Shown: positions 8,187 to 16,555 of the stretch, in pieces
Layout of the letters: each line of letters starts with the position of its first letter
Numbering within the stretch: the first letter of the stretch is position 1
Assembly (NCBI GenBank): GCA_035647835.1
Contig: DASRMS010000011.1
Coordinates: 1 to 34,449, forward strand
Reading direction: 5' to 3'
Source: UBA9865 sp035647835
GTDB lineage: Bacteria > Bacillota > Dethiobacteria > Dethiobacterales > Dethiobacteraceae
Length of the DNA stretch: 34,449 nucleotides
The notes under the pieces: generated by a model
What the model was told of the DNA's origin: nothing
Databases searched by the model: none
What the model saw: the letters and a program-made list of their open reading frames with translations, nothing else
Program-made: the position numbers and the translations under genes

Positions 8187-9214
8187 CAGGCTGGCACCTG
8201 TGTGATATGTTTGCCTAAAACTGCTGCTACTTGTTCCAGTTCTTTAGTGAGGGTCGTAAACTTTTCCACAGTTAAAGATTGGGCGCCATCACATAATGCT
8301 TGGTCTGGGTGGGGATGAACTTCTATCATTACCCCATCAGCACCAGCGGCTACAGCTGCCCGGCTCATACTGGGCACCCAGCGCCAACTGCCTGTGCCGT
8401 GGCTAGGATCAACAATCACTGGCAGATGAGTTAAATGCTTCACCACAGGCACTGCACTTAAATCTAAAGTATTGCGGGTGTATGTTTCAAAAGTGCGAAT
8501 ACCACGCTCACAAAGGATCACCTGGTGATTACCACTGGACATAATGTATTCGGCAGCCATCAGCCATTCTTCAATAGTGGCAGATAAACCTCTTTTTAAG
8601 AGAATTGGTTTATCCAGTTTGCCCAATTCGCGCAGCATATGAAAGTTTTGCATGTTTCTCGTTCCCACCTGCAAAATATCAGCGTATTCTGCTACTAACC
8701 CGACAGTATGTTGATCCATAACTTCAGTCACTATCGGTAAACCAGTTTGCTCTCGCACCCGGGCTAAAAGTTTAAGCCCTTCCTTCTCTAACCCCTGGAA
8801 GGCATAAGGTGAAGTACGTGGTTTAAAAGCCCCGCCCCGTAAAATTTGGGCACCAGCGGCTTTAACACCTTCTGCTGCCGCCAGCAGCTGCTCCTCACTT
8901 TCCACCGCACACGGACCAGCCATCAACACCACCTGCTGATCACCAATGGTGCAATCACCCACTGTAAAGACAGAGTTTTCTTGTTGAAATTCACGACTCA
9001 CCAGCTTAAATGGTTGTGTAATGGGCAACACCTTTTCTACAAAAGGCAGTGCTTCCAAACTCATTTGCCTCACCAGCGTCTCATCTCCAATAGCACCAAT
9101 AATCGTGCGAAACTTCCCCTCTGATAAATGTACCCCTAAGCCTACCTCTTCTAACCGTGCTACTACCTGCTGAATTTCCTCCGTCTTTACCCCTGATTGC
9201 ATGACAATTACCAC
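8186..9214 (-). CDS. aroF: 3-deoxy-7-phosphoheptulonate synthase (DAHP synthase, AroF/AroAII-like with N-terminal regulatory domain)
   Basis: Condenses PEP with erythrose 4-phosphate, committing carbon to aromatic amino acids. The 342 residues comprise an N-terminal ferredoxin-like regulatory domain (about 1-70, as in the Thermotoga-type enzyme) and a TIM-barrel catalytic domain. The barrel shows MAGPCAVES, RGGAFKPRTSPYAFQG, KRGLSATIEEW, CERGIRTFE and VDPSHGTG. Translation probably starts at GTG 9214, with AAGGAGG about 10 bases upstream; an ATG four codons later is too far from it. It is the first gene after the T-box and feeds the tyrA and aroA products encoded downstream. Confidence 0.95.
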   Translation of the reverse strand: MVIVMQSGVKTEEIQQVVARLEEVGLGVHLSEGKFRTIIGAIGDETLVRQMSLEALPFVEKVLPITQPFKLVSREFQQENSVFTVGDCTIGDQQVVLMAGPCAVESEEQLLAAAEGVKAAGAQILRGGAFKPRTSPYAFQGLEKEGLKLLARVREQTGLPIVTEVMDQHTVGLVAEYADILQVGTRNMQNFHMLRELGKLDKPILLKRGLSATIEEWLMAAEYIMSSGNHQVILCERGIRTFETYTRNTLDLSAVPVVKHLTHLPVIVDPSHGTGSWRWVPSMSRAAVAAGADGVMIEVHPHPDQALCDGAQSLTVEKFTTLTKELEQVAAVLGKHITQVPA

Positions 9215-9380
9215 AGTTTCTGATCCTCCTTAATTCTTTTTAGTTTATCATACTTTCTCCTACCATAATCACCAAACTACAACAAGCAATCTCTTATCGT
9301 TTAAAAAGCTTACTCCCAATTTTCCTCTGCCAAGCTTATACAGCGGCTAGCAGCAGCAGAAAAAAATATAAAAGCAAACA

Positions 9381-9407
9381 AAAATCCGCCCCTTGAAGAA
9401 GGGACGG
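9381..9407 (-). terminator. T-box intrinsic terminator
   Basis: The minus strand forms a 9-bp stem CCGTCCCTT / AAGGGGCGG with a CTTC loop (9407-9386), followed at once by a run of T (9385-9381). The 5' arm follows the antiterminator sequence, giving the expected mutually exclusive fold. Confidence 0.9.
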
Positions 9408-9648
9408 AATAATTCCGCGGTACCACCCAAATTGGTTTATCAATAAACCCGCTCAATTTCAGCACGCCCAGTGTGGGTTATGCCTAATCCTAGGTAACGG
9501 TAGGATCTCCGTCGAAGCCTACTACAGTTCGGTTCGCCGCTCCAGGGGGTATTTTCAGTCTGACGCGGATACCGGTTTGCAGCCACCACCGGCTCTCTGT
9601 AATCCTGCTGTCCTGCCTACTATTTCCCTGTCATTGCATTTTCATATT
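9381..9648 (-). ncRNA. T-box riboswitch leader of the aro-bsh operon
   Basis: On the minus strand the leader has AGAGAGC followed by the GGTGGTGGCTGCAAACC stem I apex, an ACGG...CCGTTA stem, and the antiterminator signature GGGTGGTACCGCGG (complement of 9414-9427). The terminator follows. T-boxes bind uncharged tRNA through a specifier codon and by base pairing with the NCCA end. The specifier would lie in the GAACTGTAGTAGG segment (complement near 9518-9530). At the usual offset after GAAC it reads UGU, which is not a Trp, Phe or Tyr codon, so the amino acid sensed is left open. The remaining bases to aroF at 9214 show nothing else recognisable. Confidence 0.92.
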
Positions 9649-9654
9649 AGTGCT

Positions 9655-9683
9655 AATTTATCGCTTGTTGGCAGTCTTGTCAA
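9655..9683 (-). promoter_or_regulatory. promoter of the T-box / aroF operon
   Basis: TTGACA (9683-9678) and TAAATT (9660-9655) on the minus strand are exactly 17 bases apart. The predicted start near 9648 is just upstream of T-box stem I. The -35 box begins 14 bases after the stop of the LysM gene. Confidence 0.7.
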
Positions 9684-9696
9684 GACAAATTTTCTG

Positions 9697-10692
9697 TTAC
9701 TGCGGCAAAAGATAAATTTGCAATTGCCGGCGCCCAAACTTAAGAGCAGTTTGATGGCTGGGCAGTAAAAGATCAAGGCGTTTCCCTTTAATCGCCCCGC
9801 CTGTATCAGCAGCAACAGCAAAGCCGTAATCATCAATATAGAGACGACTCCCTAAAGGAATAGTTTTGGGGTCAACCGCGACAAGATGAGGATTTGCTTC
9901 ACTGCCATCACCAGCCACAGCCCGACGGCCGCTTGCCGTAATGCCGTCATTATAGCTGCCTGTACAAACACTGCGCCCTTTACTGTCAATGGGGCAGCCG
10001 CTAGCTGCCGTGCCCGCACAGTAGGCTGTTGCCGATACTTTGTAGCCCTGCGTAAAACTAATATTGCGCCCGTTGCGGGAGATTACCCGGCGTTCATTAC
10101 TGCCACTGCTCTGGGAGGTACTGTCACTGCCGCGCGCCGCAAGGACCCTGGTTGTATTTTTGCTGCCGCTGGGTTTACTTCCCTGGGGAATGACTAACTC
10201 TCTGCCTACCTCTAGCTTTGTGGGATCGGTAATCTTATTGGCCGTCAGGATTGCGGAGACTTGAGCATTGTAATGTTTAGCCAACTCCCAGACCGTTTCC
10301 CCTCGTTGCAGCGTATGGGTCAGCAAAGCCTCACTGTCCTGGGAATTATCTTTTTCTTCGCTAAACGTCAGTACTTGCCCCACATAAATTATATTAGGGT
10401 TATTAATGTTATTGTCATTAATCAATTGTTCAAGGCTGATTCCGTATTCTTTAGCAATCATATTTAGGGTTTCCCCGCGGGCAATAGTATGCCGTAAAGC
10501 TGTCGCCGCGGCCCAATCTGCCAGCTGCTCTTGCAGCTGTTGTAAATAGGTAGGGAGAAAAGCACTTTCCACTGCAATTGTCGGTGCATCCGCCACCACC
10601 TTGCTAGGCTGTGCTGCAGCGTAACCATTTTGCAGAAGCAGCAATAAAACAACCGCTAAAATGGTTAAAGGACCTTTTCCTTTGCTCTTCAT
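9697..10692 (-). CDS. secreted protein with two LysM domains and a C-terminal 3D domain
   Basis: 331 residues. A lysine-rich N-terminus and a hydrophobic run to about residue 27 ending in AAAQP form a signal peptide. Two LysM peptidoglycan-binding repeats follow: HTIARGETLNMIAKEYGIS (~68-110) and HTLQRGETVWELAKHYN (~126-170). A Ser/Gly-rich linker leads to a 3D domain (~215-331) with VSATAYC, DGITASGRRA, AVDPKTIPLGSRLYI and DTGGAIKGKRLDL, which holds the three conserved aspartates. 3D domains are found in MltA-type lytic transglycosylases and Rpf/YocH/YabE-like cell-wall proteins, so a role in wall turnover or resuscitation is likely. It is apparently transcribed alone; its leader carries an internal terminator. 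Confidence 0.9.
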   Translation of the reverse strand: MKSKGKGPLTILAVVLLLLLQNGYAAAQPSKVVADAPTIAVESAFLPTYLQQLQEQLADWAAATALRHTIARGETLNMIAKEYGISLEQLINDNNINNPNIIYVGQVLTFSEEKDNSQDSEALLTHTLQRGETVWELAKHYNAQVSAILTANKITDPTKLEVGRELVIPQGSKPSGSKNTTRVLAARGSDSTSQSSGSNERRVISRNGRNISFTQGYKVSATAYCAGTAASGCPIDSKGRSVCTGSYNDGITASGRRAVAGDGSEANPHLVAVDPKTIPLGSRLYIDDYGFAVAADTGGAIKGKRLDLLLPSHQTALKFGRRQLQIYLLPQ

Positions 10693-10731
10693 ATCTTCAC
10701 CTCTTTAGTTAAACTCACAGTGTGATAAAAA

Positions 10732-10769
10732 TAAAAGCCCACATTAAAGCAAAGATGCCTCAATGTAGG
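10732..10769 (-). terminator. terminator-like hairpin in the leader of the LysM-3D gene
   Basis: Minus strand: 8-bp stem CCTACATT / AATGTGGG (10769-10762 and 10745-10738), then CTTTTATTTTT. It lies between the candidate promoter and the start codon at 10692, so it would act as an attenuator of the LysM-3D gene rather than ending an upstream gene. Confidence 0.6.
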
Positions 10770-10792
10770 TAATTATTCCCAGTATGATGTTT

Positions 10793-10822
10793 TCTATACT
10801 AGATAGGAGAACAAAGCATCAA
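10793..10822 (-). promoter_or_regulatory. candidate promoter of the LysM-3D gene
   Basis: TTGATG (10822-10817) and TATAGA (10798-10793) are 18 bases apart on the minus strand. Upstream of it an inverted CGGCA/TGCCG pair is present but no known riboswitch class was recognised. The hexamers are imperfect, so this is tentative. Confidence 0.4.
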
Positions 10823-10905
10823 GTTCAGCGGCAAGCCGTACATTTTGCTGCCGTTGAAATTAACACAAAATCAGCAAATCATGTTGTTCACACAGAAAAA
10901 TACAC

Positions 10906-10935
10906 AAAAAAATCAGGCGGTTAAACCTGATTTTT
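10906..10935 (-). terminator. terminator after dapG
   Basis: Minus-strand stem AAAATCAGG / CCTGATTTT with an 8-base loop, ending in a T-run, about 45 bases after the dapG stop. It ends the lysA-asd-dapG transcript. Confidence 0.85.
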
Positions 10936-10979
10936 AGTGCTTTTAGGATGATCACTCCGTTGGCTTGCTTAAAGAAAAA

Positions 10980-12236
10980 TTAAGCTAAAACATTTTCATC
11001 TTCACTGGGTGGCGAAGATAAATGAAAGTGTTCATGTAGTGTGCAAAGTGCTTCTGAAAGATCGTCTTCATTAATCAACAGGGAAATGGTGATATTGGAG
11101 TCGCCCGTTTGTAAAATCCTGATTCTGGCGTCCCTCAAAGCCTTAACTACACTAGCCATTACCCCTGGCAGATTACGCATACCTAAACCTACCACAGCTA
11201 CTTTCGCGCAATTATTGACCACACGGTAAGTTAAACCAAGACTTTCTAAAATGCTTTCTGTATTCGCCAGATCAGCTTCAACGATCGTAAAGCTCTTACG
11301 CTCCGGGAAAATAGAAATCATATCGAGGGAAATATGCGCTTTTGCCAACTGGTCAAAAAGCTCCAATTCAGCTTCGGCATCTTCCGTTGCCATTTCCACA
11401 AAGATCTGTACCAAGCCTGGAATATGCGCAATGCCAGTAATCACACGGCTTACTTTGTGAAAATGCGCCTCACGAGACGCAATCACTTCATTACTAATTA
11501 CTGTGCCGGCTTCATCTTCACTTAAATGCTTCACAATCAGCGGTACATTATACTGCATCGCCACTTCCACTGCCCGGGGATGAATAACTTTAGCCCCTTC
11601 ATAGGCTAACTGACAAACTTCATTATAAGTAAGATGATCAATAATCCGGGCATTAGCTACCAGTCGGGGATCAGCAGTCATAATGCCGTTAACGTCAGTA
11701 TGAATTTCTACTCTTTGGGCCCCTAAACCAGCTCCTAAAATTACCGCACTGGTGTCACTGCCGCCACGACCTAAAGTGTTAATTTCGCCTTCTGCTGTTT
11801 CGCCCTGGAAGCCCGCTACCACCACTACTTCATCGTTACGTAAATGAGCCATTAACCGCTCTGGTTGAAACTCATCTACCTGGGCGCTGCCATAGTTGCC
11901 ATCCGTCACTAAACCAGCCTGGCCTCCGGTCAAGGCTAAAGAAGGAATACCATTGGCGCACAGCGTGGAAGACATTACTACGGCAGAAATGATTTCGCCA
12001 CAAGCCATAATCAGATCCATGTCACGCAGGGAAGGTTCTGTCTGTTCACTGGTTTTGAGCATTAACTCCTTGAGCGTATCAGTTGCGTAGGGCTCACCTA
12101 AACGGCCCATCGCTGAAACAACAACGACAGGTTTAAAACCTGCCGCTTGTGCGTCACGCACCCGCTTCACCACTTCTTTGCGCAGCGCGGGATTGGCAAC
12201 AGAGGTCCCGCCGAACTTTTGTACTACGATTTGCAA
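10980..12236 (-). CDS. dapG: aspartate kinase (DapG-type)
   Basis: Phosphorylates aspartate, the first step toward lysine, threonine, methionine and diaminopimelate. The 418-residue chain starts with the kinase motif VQKFGGTSVANP and continues VVVVSAMGRLGEPYATDTL, the form typical of Bacillus DapG. LGRGGSDTSAV and HTDVNGIMTADPR belong to the aspartate/ATP site. Two ACT regulatory domains occupy the last ~150 residues (VVGLGMRNLPGVM is in the second). It follows asd by 11 bases and ends the lysine-riboswitch operon. The ACT domains imply allosteric control as well; which amino acid they bind is not readable. Confidence 0.93.
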   Translation of the reverse strand: MQIVVQKFGGTSVANPALRKEVVKRVRDAQAAGFKPVVVVSAMGRLGEPYATDTLKELMLKTSEQTEPSLRDMDLIMACGEIISAVVMSSTLCANGIPSLALTGGQAGLVTDGNYGSAQVDEFQPERLMAHLRNDEVVVVAGFQGETAEGEINTLGRGGSDTSAVILGAGLGAQRVEIHTDVNGIMTADPRLVANARIIDHLTYNEVCQLAYEGAKVIHPRAVEVAMQYNVPLIVKHLSEDEAGTVISNEVIASREAHFHKVSRVITGIAHIPGLVQIFVEMATEDAEAELELFDQLAKAHISLDMISIFPERKSFTIVEADLANTESILESLGLTYRVVNNCAKVAVVGLGMRNLPGVMASVVKALRDARIRILQTGDSNITISLLINEDDLSEALCTLHEHFHLSSPPSEDENVLA

Positions 12237-12247
12237 CGTCTTCCCCC

Positions 12248-13285
12248 CTACAATTGGCCGCGTGCGATTAATGTTTCTGCAATTTGAATAGAGTTGGTAG
12301 CTGCACCTTTACGGATATTATCAGCCACCACCCAGATATTGACACCATAAGGAACTGAATAGTCAACACGAATACGACCCACAAATACTTCATCACGGCC
12401 AGCCAGGTCTTGCGGCATGGGATAAAGCAGTTCTGCCGGGTCATCCATCACGACAATACCTGGAGCGTTGCGTAAAACTTCCCGCACTTCTTCTGGGGTA
12501 ATAGGACGCTCAAATTCCACACTCACTGCTTCGGAGTGCCCATAAATTACTGGTACGCGTACAGTGGTGGAAGTAATTTTTAAATCTGGTAAGCCCATGA
12601 TTTTTTGGCTTTCCTTAATTATCTTCATTTCTTCTTTGGTATAACCATCTTCAAGGAAGGCATCAATTTGCGGTACCATGTTAAAGGCCATTTGATGCTG
12701 CACTTTGGCGTTCGCATGGGGGAAGCGCTCCCTAGGCATAGCCTCGGCGCCATTCAGTACTGCCTGGGTTTGTGCCGTTAATTCATCTACTGCTTCTTTG
12801 CCTGCACCGGAAACAGCTTGGTACGAAGCGACAACAACACGTTTTAAACCGGCTGCTTTTTGTAGTGGCTGCAGTGCCACCACTAATTGAATAGTGGAGC
12901 AGTTGGGGTTAGCAATTATCCCCTGATGGTTGGCTAATTGCTCTGGATTTACTTCTGGCACAACCAAAGGCAGGCCTTCATCCATGCGGAACGCATTACT
13001 ATTGTCAATCACTACTGTACCGCGACGTACTGCTTCCGGAGCCAAGGCCAGACTTACGGCTTCTCCGGCACTGAAAAAGGCGACATCCACGCCGTCAAAC
13101 GCCTCCGGGCAAGCCTCTTCCACCGTAAAGGTCCGACCCATAACTTCAACCTGGGTATCTACAGAGCGTGCTGAAGCTAACAACTTCAGCTCACCAACAG
13201 GAAAATTACGCTCCTCAAGCACTTGTACCAAAGACTGACCAACCATACCAGTGGCACCAACAACAGCTACATTATACTTTTTCAC
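12248..13285 (-). CDS. asd: aspartate-semialdehyde dehydrogenase
   Basis: Reduces aspartyl phosphate, the product of the kinase encoded next, to aspartate semialdehyde with NADPH. The 345 residues begin with the Rossmann motif VAVVGATGMVGQSL. The catalytic cysteine is in ANPNCSTIQLV and the acid/base histidine in VIYGHSEAVSVEF. SYQAVSGAGKEAVDEL is also typical of the family. Length is normal. It sits between lysA (81 bases, with a palindrome) and dapG (11 bases). Confidence 0.96.
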   Translation of the reverse strand: MKKYNVAVVGATGMVGQSLVQVLEERNFPVGELKLLASARSVDTQVEVMGRTFTVEEACPEAFDGVDVAFFSAGEAVSLALAPEAVRRGTVVIDNSNAFRMDEGLPLVVPEVNPEQLANHQGIIANPNCSTIQLVVALQPLQKAAGLKRVVVASYQAVSGAGKEAVDELTAQTQAVLNGAEAMPRERFPHANAKVQHQMAFNMVPQIDAFLEDGYTKEEMKIIKESQKIMGLPDLKITSTTVRVPVIYGHSEAVSVEFERPITPEEVREVLRNAPGIVVMDDPAELLYPMPQDLAGRDEVFVGRIRVDYSVPYGVNIWVVADNIRKGAATNSIQIAETLIARGQL

Positions 13286-13314
13286 TTCATTACCCCCATA
13301 AGTATTTTAATTTT

Positions 13315-13330
13315 CCTCAGCCGGCTGAGG
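13315..13330. repeat. perfect 16-bp palindrome between lysA and asd
   Basis: CCTCAGCCGGCTGAGG is perfectly self-complementary. No T-run follows on either strand, so it is not a classic terminator. It may be an intercistronic hairpin that stabilises or processes the lysA-asd mRNA. Confidence 0.55.
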
Positions 13331-13365
13331 CTGCTCCCCAACATTAGTTACAAGAAAACACCTTA

Positions 13366-14703
13366 CTACTCTGCTATTTTATGGGCTGCTCGCTGCATTC
13401 GTGCCGGCATGAGATCATTACGGACAAGATCCTCATACGACTCCCGCGCTACGACCAAGTCGGCCTGCCCACGATAAACAAAAACAACTGGCGGCCTGGT
13501 AAAACGATTGTAGTTATTAGCCATGGAATAATGATAAGCACCGGTAGACAGTACCGCTAATAAATCCCCCCGTGCCAGTTTAGGCAGCTTAATATCCCAA
13601 ATCAGCATATCTCCGGACTCACAAGCCTTACCGGCAATCGAAACTGTCTCCTCTGCTTCCTCAAGGGCGCGATTGGCAACGAGTGCTTCATATTTTGCTT
13701 CATATAATGCTGTCCGCAGATTATCCATCATCCCCCCATCTACTGCTGCATAGCGGCGAATGCCGGGAATATCTTTGATCGTACCTACTGTATACAGTGT
13801 AGTTCCTGCTTCGCCGACAATAGAACGACCCGGTTCCACCAACAGCTTAGGTAAGGATAAATTATGCGCTGCGGCCTTTTCTTTAACGGTAGTGGTAATT
13901 AACTCTAAAAAGTCGCTTACAGGATGCGGGGCATCACTTTGCAGATAACGGATACCTACACCACCGCCCAAATCAAGTTCCTTAATCACATAACCAGTTT
14001 CATTATTAATTTCTGCCATAAAATCCATCATTACCTGCGCTGCTAAATGAAAGGGTTTTAAATCAAAAATCTGTGAACCAATATGACAATGCAGACCTTG
14101 CAGTACTAGATGTTTCATCTGTAAAGCCATTTTTACCGCAGCTAAAGCTTGACCATCGGCAAGACCAAGACCAAACTTTGAATCCAGCTGCCCTGTTTGA
14201 ATATAATGGTGTGTATGCGCCTCAATCCCAGGTTTGATGCGAAAATAAATATTCGCTTTCTTGCCGGCTGCGGCCGCTATACTCTCCAACAGTTCTAGTT
14301 CAGAAATACTGTCTACCACAAACCTGCCCACGCCAACGGCCAAAGCCTGTTTGATTTCAGCGGGTGTTTTATTATTGCCGTGGTAAATCATTTTGGCTGC
14401 CGGGAACCCTGCCGTTAGCGCCGTAAAAATCTCGCCGCCTGAAACTACATCAAGAGCCAAACCCTCTTCGTCCAGCAAGCGGCACATCGCCGTGGTTAAA
14501 AAAGCTTTGCCTGCATACGCTACTTGACTGTGGGGATACAGGCGGGAGAAGGTATCACGATAAATACCGCAATTGTGCCGAATTAATTCTTCATCCATCA
14601 CATAAAGCGGCGTGCCAAACTGTTTAGCCAGTGCCACTGTATCACACCCGCCAATTTCTAGATGACCCTGTTCATTAATCAGCATTGTGCCAGATAGAAA
14701 CAT
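13366..14703 (-). CDS. lysA: diaminopimelate decarboxylase
   Basis: PLP enzyme making lysine from meso-diaminopimelate. The start is ATG 14703, preceded by AGGAGG; the frame is open further upstream to 14808 but that stretch is riboswitch and terminator RNA. About 445 residues. The PLP lysine is in SQVAYAGKAFLTTAM. HCHIGSQI, ELDLGGGVGIRY, VEPGRSIVGEAG and the C-terminal CESGDML and STGAYHYSMANNYN complete the fold-type III set. It is the first gene under the lysine riboswitch, so its product acts in the pathway whose end product turns the operon off. Confidence 0.96.
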   Translation of the reverse strand: MFLSGTMLINEQGHLEIGGCDTVALAKQFGTPLYVMDEELIRHNCGIYRDTFSRLYPHSQVAYAGKAFLTTAMCRLLDEEGLALDVVSGGEIFTALTAGFPAAKMIYHGNNKTPAEIKQALAVGVGRFVVDSISELELLESIAAAAGKKANIYFRIKPGIEAHTHHYIQTGQLDSKFGLGLADGQALAAVKMALQMKHLVLQGLHCHIGSQIFDLKPFHLAAQVMMDFMAEINNETGYVIKELDLGGGVGIRYLQSDAPHPVSDFLELITTTVKEKAAAHNLSLPKLLVEPGRSIVGEAGTTLYTVGTIKDIPGIRRYAAVDGGMMDNLRTALYEAKYEALVANRALEEAEETVSIAGKACESGDMLIWDIKLPKLARGDLLAVLSTGAYHYSMANNYNRFTRPPVVFVYRGQADLVVARESYEDLVRNDLMPARMQRAAHKIAE

Positions 14704-14727
14704 CGCGTGCCTCCTTTTGTTTGATAG

Positions 14728-14756
14728 ACAGAAAGACCGACATGCTGCTGTCGGTC
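14728..14756 (-). terminator. riboswitch-controlled terminator before lysA
   Basis: Minus-strand stem GACCGACA / TGTCGGTC (14756-14749, 14742-14735) with a 6-base loop and TTTCTGTC after it, located between the lysine aptamer and the lysA ribosome site. It should form when lysine is bound. Confidence 0.85.
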
Positions 14757-14791
14757 CACCAATATCCAGACATACAGCCTCAAACCCTTTC

Positions 14792-14978
14792 GTGAGATAG
14801 CTCTTCATCGCCTGTCAAGGGCACAAAACGATGACAAACCGGCAGTTATTCACTGACGATCCAGCCGCCTGTCCTAGGGAAATACTTGCAGGGGCTTCGG
14901 CGGTGTCCCCTTTTCTGCTTGTTCATGGAATTCCCCTTCTCCTAAGCAGTACTTTTGTTCACCGCGCCTCTACCTCAC
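14792..14978 (-). ncRNA. lysine riboswitch (L-box) aptamer
   Basis: The minus strand shows conserved L-box pieces: GAGGTAGAGGCGCGGTGAAC, AAGTACTGC, GGGGAA, GCCGAAGC, GGCTGGATCGTCAGTGAAT and CTGCCGG. P1 is a 9-bp helix, GTGAGGTAG (14978-14970) with CTATCTCAC (14800-14792). A terminator lies 36 bases downstream. High lysine should therefore stop transcription into lysA-asd-dapG. Confidence 0.93.
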
Positions 14979-15009
14979 CTTGTGGTGAGGCATGTATAAG
15001 TTTGCAGAA

Positions 15010-15038
15010 AGTTTATCATAGGTTATAAACTCTGTCAA
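15010..15038 (-). promoter_or_regulatory. promoter of the lysine riboswitch operon
   Basis: TTGACA (15038-15033) and TAAACT (15015-15010) are exactly 17 bases apart on the minus strand. The start near 15003 is about 25 bases before P1 of the aptamer. Confidence 0.8.
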
Positions 15039-15064
15039 TGAGCAGCTCACCACAACTCCTGCTT

Positions 15065-16456
15065 TTACTGGTCTTGAAGCCTTAATTTAGCTGCCACTAG
15101 GGGTAAGGTTCGTACCTGCTGCCAGATCCGCGGCCACTGCTGTAGATCACCGACTACTGTGCCCACCTCCACAGTAATCGCGGGAACGCCCAGCTCCTGG
15201 ATCACAAAGTCCATATACTTGCCTCCGTTATCATCATAGTACTGGTAACGGTAACCTGTCAGCGCAGCTAACGCCGCTGCCAAGCGCTGATCACGGTCAA
15301 ACTGCGCTCCTTTTTGCTTATGATACCAAAAGAGCCATTCTCCCTGTTGATGAAAAGAAAGTGTCAGCAGCGGCTGCCGTGCTAAGGCAAATTCAGATAA
15401 AGCGCGCGCTTCCGGTTCAGACAACGGGGTAAAACCTTTAAAATGGCTTGGCGCCGGTTCCTCCTGCACATTCTCTAAAACCTCCCAAGAGATGGGGAAC
15501 TGACGGTTAAGATCAACACCGCGGATGTTGGCCTTCCAGGCCTTAAAACTCTCAATCTCCTCACTAGCCGCCAGCATTTGCTCCACTAAAGCCCCATTGG
15601 TAATCGCTTGGGGGCCAGCTTGCACCAAGTTTAGACCATCGGGATTCACCATCGGTATAAACCAAAAAGATACTTCCTTGAGGAGTGCTGCGACATCATG
15701 TGAAGCAAAATCCGTTTGGTAATGGGCATGATGTGCATACTCTTCAGCCAGTTTCATCACCAGAGGTGCCGTCAGCCATTCCGAGGCATGAATTGCCGCA
15801 TCAAGAATGATCTCCTCTTCACCCTCACCTAAACGCAAGGCATAAATTGCACGTCCCTCTACCGACTCCCCTATCACCTGCAGTTTTAGCAGTTCTGGAT
15901 AGGACGTCACTAAACGCTGCAGATCCTCTTCCAGCTGCTGGTAGGAATAAACCTGCTGCGGTGACACCACCGCCGGTTCATTCTGCAGACGCAGCTGCGG
16001 GAATACTGCTCTTGCCAAATCCTGCTGTGCAGCCTGCCAGCTTACCTGCTCTGCCGCTTTAAACAAGCGCGTACCCGGCACCTCAACAATTCCTAATTGG
16101 GCCCACGCCTCCAAAGGTAGTATTTCCCCCTCAATACCCAAAAAGTATTCCCGCGGCGCCGCTGTCAGCTGTTCGTTAGGCGTTCTGGCCAAGATCTGAT
16201 AAAATTGCTGCTGTGACAGTGCAGTCGTTGTACTGCCAAGGAGCCTTTCTGTTTCCGCCACGCTGCGAAACGCAGTAAAGTGTCCTCTCAAAGCCGCATA
16301 ACCCAGCCTAACCATCGCCGGAGATACCGTAGTCTCAATCGGAACTGCTGCCGGCGGTTCATGCTGCGGGCTATCGGCAGTAGTCGGCAGGGCCAGCATA
16401 ATGAGCAGGATTAAAGAAGTGAAAAGATAAAGGAGATATTTTACCAGCAAACGCAT
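15065..16456 (-). CDS. secreted M14 zinc carboxypeptidase-family protein
   Basis: 463 residues with an N-terminal signal sequence or anchor (hydrophobic to about residue 27). A poorly conserved ~150-residue N-terminal part may be a pro-region. The M14 domain starts near residue 165 (YSYQQLEEDLQRLV). Zinc ligands are in IHASEWLTAP (HxxE) and LSFHQQGEW; NRQFP has the substrate arginine; the catalytic glutamate is in AITVEVGTVVG. Gram-positive relatives cleave gamma-D-glutamyl-diaminopimelate bonds of wall peptides, although proteolytic roles are possible. The start has GGGAG upstream. It follows the flavoprotein gene but a strong terminator separates them. Confidence 0.88.
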   Translation of the reverse strand: MRLLVKYLLYLFTSLILLIMLALPTTADSPQHEPPAAVPIETTVSPAMVRLGYAALRGHFTAFRSVAETERLLGSTTTALSQQQFYQILARTPNEQLTAAPREYFLGIEGEILPLEAWAQLGIVEVPGTRLFKAAEQVSWQAAQQDLARAVFPQLRLQNEPAVVSPQQVYSYQQLEEDLQRLVTSYPELLKLQVIGESVEGRAIYALRLGEGEEEIILDAAIHASEWLTAPLVMKLAEEYAHHAHYQTDFASHDVAALLKEVSFWFIPMVNPDGLNLVQAGPQAITNGALVEQMLAASEEIESFKAWKANIRGVDLNRQFPISWEVLENVQEEPAPSHFKGFTPLSEPEARALSEFALARQPLLTLSFHQQGEWLFWYHKQKGAQFDRDQRLAAALAALTGYRYQYYDDNGGKYMDFVIQELGVPAITVEVGTVVGDLQQWPRIWQQVRTLPLVAAKLRLQDQ

Positions 16457-16506
16457 GATGAGTACTCCCTTGCTTTGTATAATTATATCTATTACCTATT
16501 TGACAG

Positions 16507-16540
16507 AAAACGGCACTTCCCTGCTGCGGGAAATGCCGTT
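16507..16540 (-). terminator. terminator after the flavoprotein gene
   Basis: Minus-strand stem AACGGCATTTCCC / GGGAAGTGCCGTT (one G-T pair) with a 6-base loop, then TTCTGTC. It lies about 16 bases after the stop at 16556. Confidence 0.85.
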
Positions 16541-16555
16541 ATTTCAACTTACAGT

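Noticed and set aside
10693..10979. c-di-AMP (ydaO) or c-di-GMP riboswitch upstream of the LysM-3D gene
   Set aside because: Context suggests one but conserved motifs of either class were not seen.
14704..14808. Upstream extension of lysA
   Set aside because: The frame is open, but the stretch holds the riboswitch P1 3' strand and the terminator; ATG 14703 has a perfect AGGAGG.
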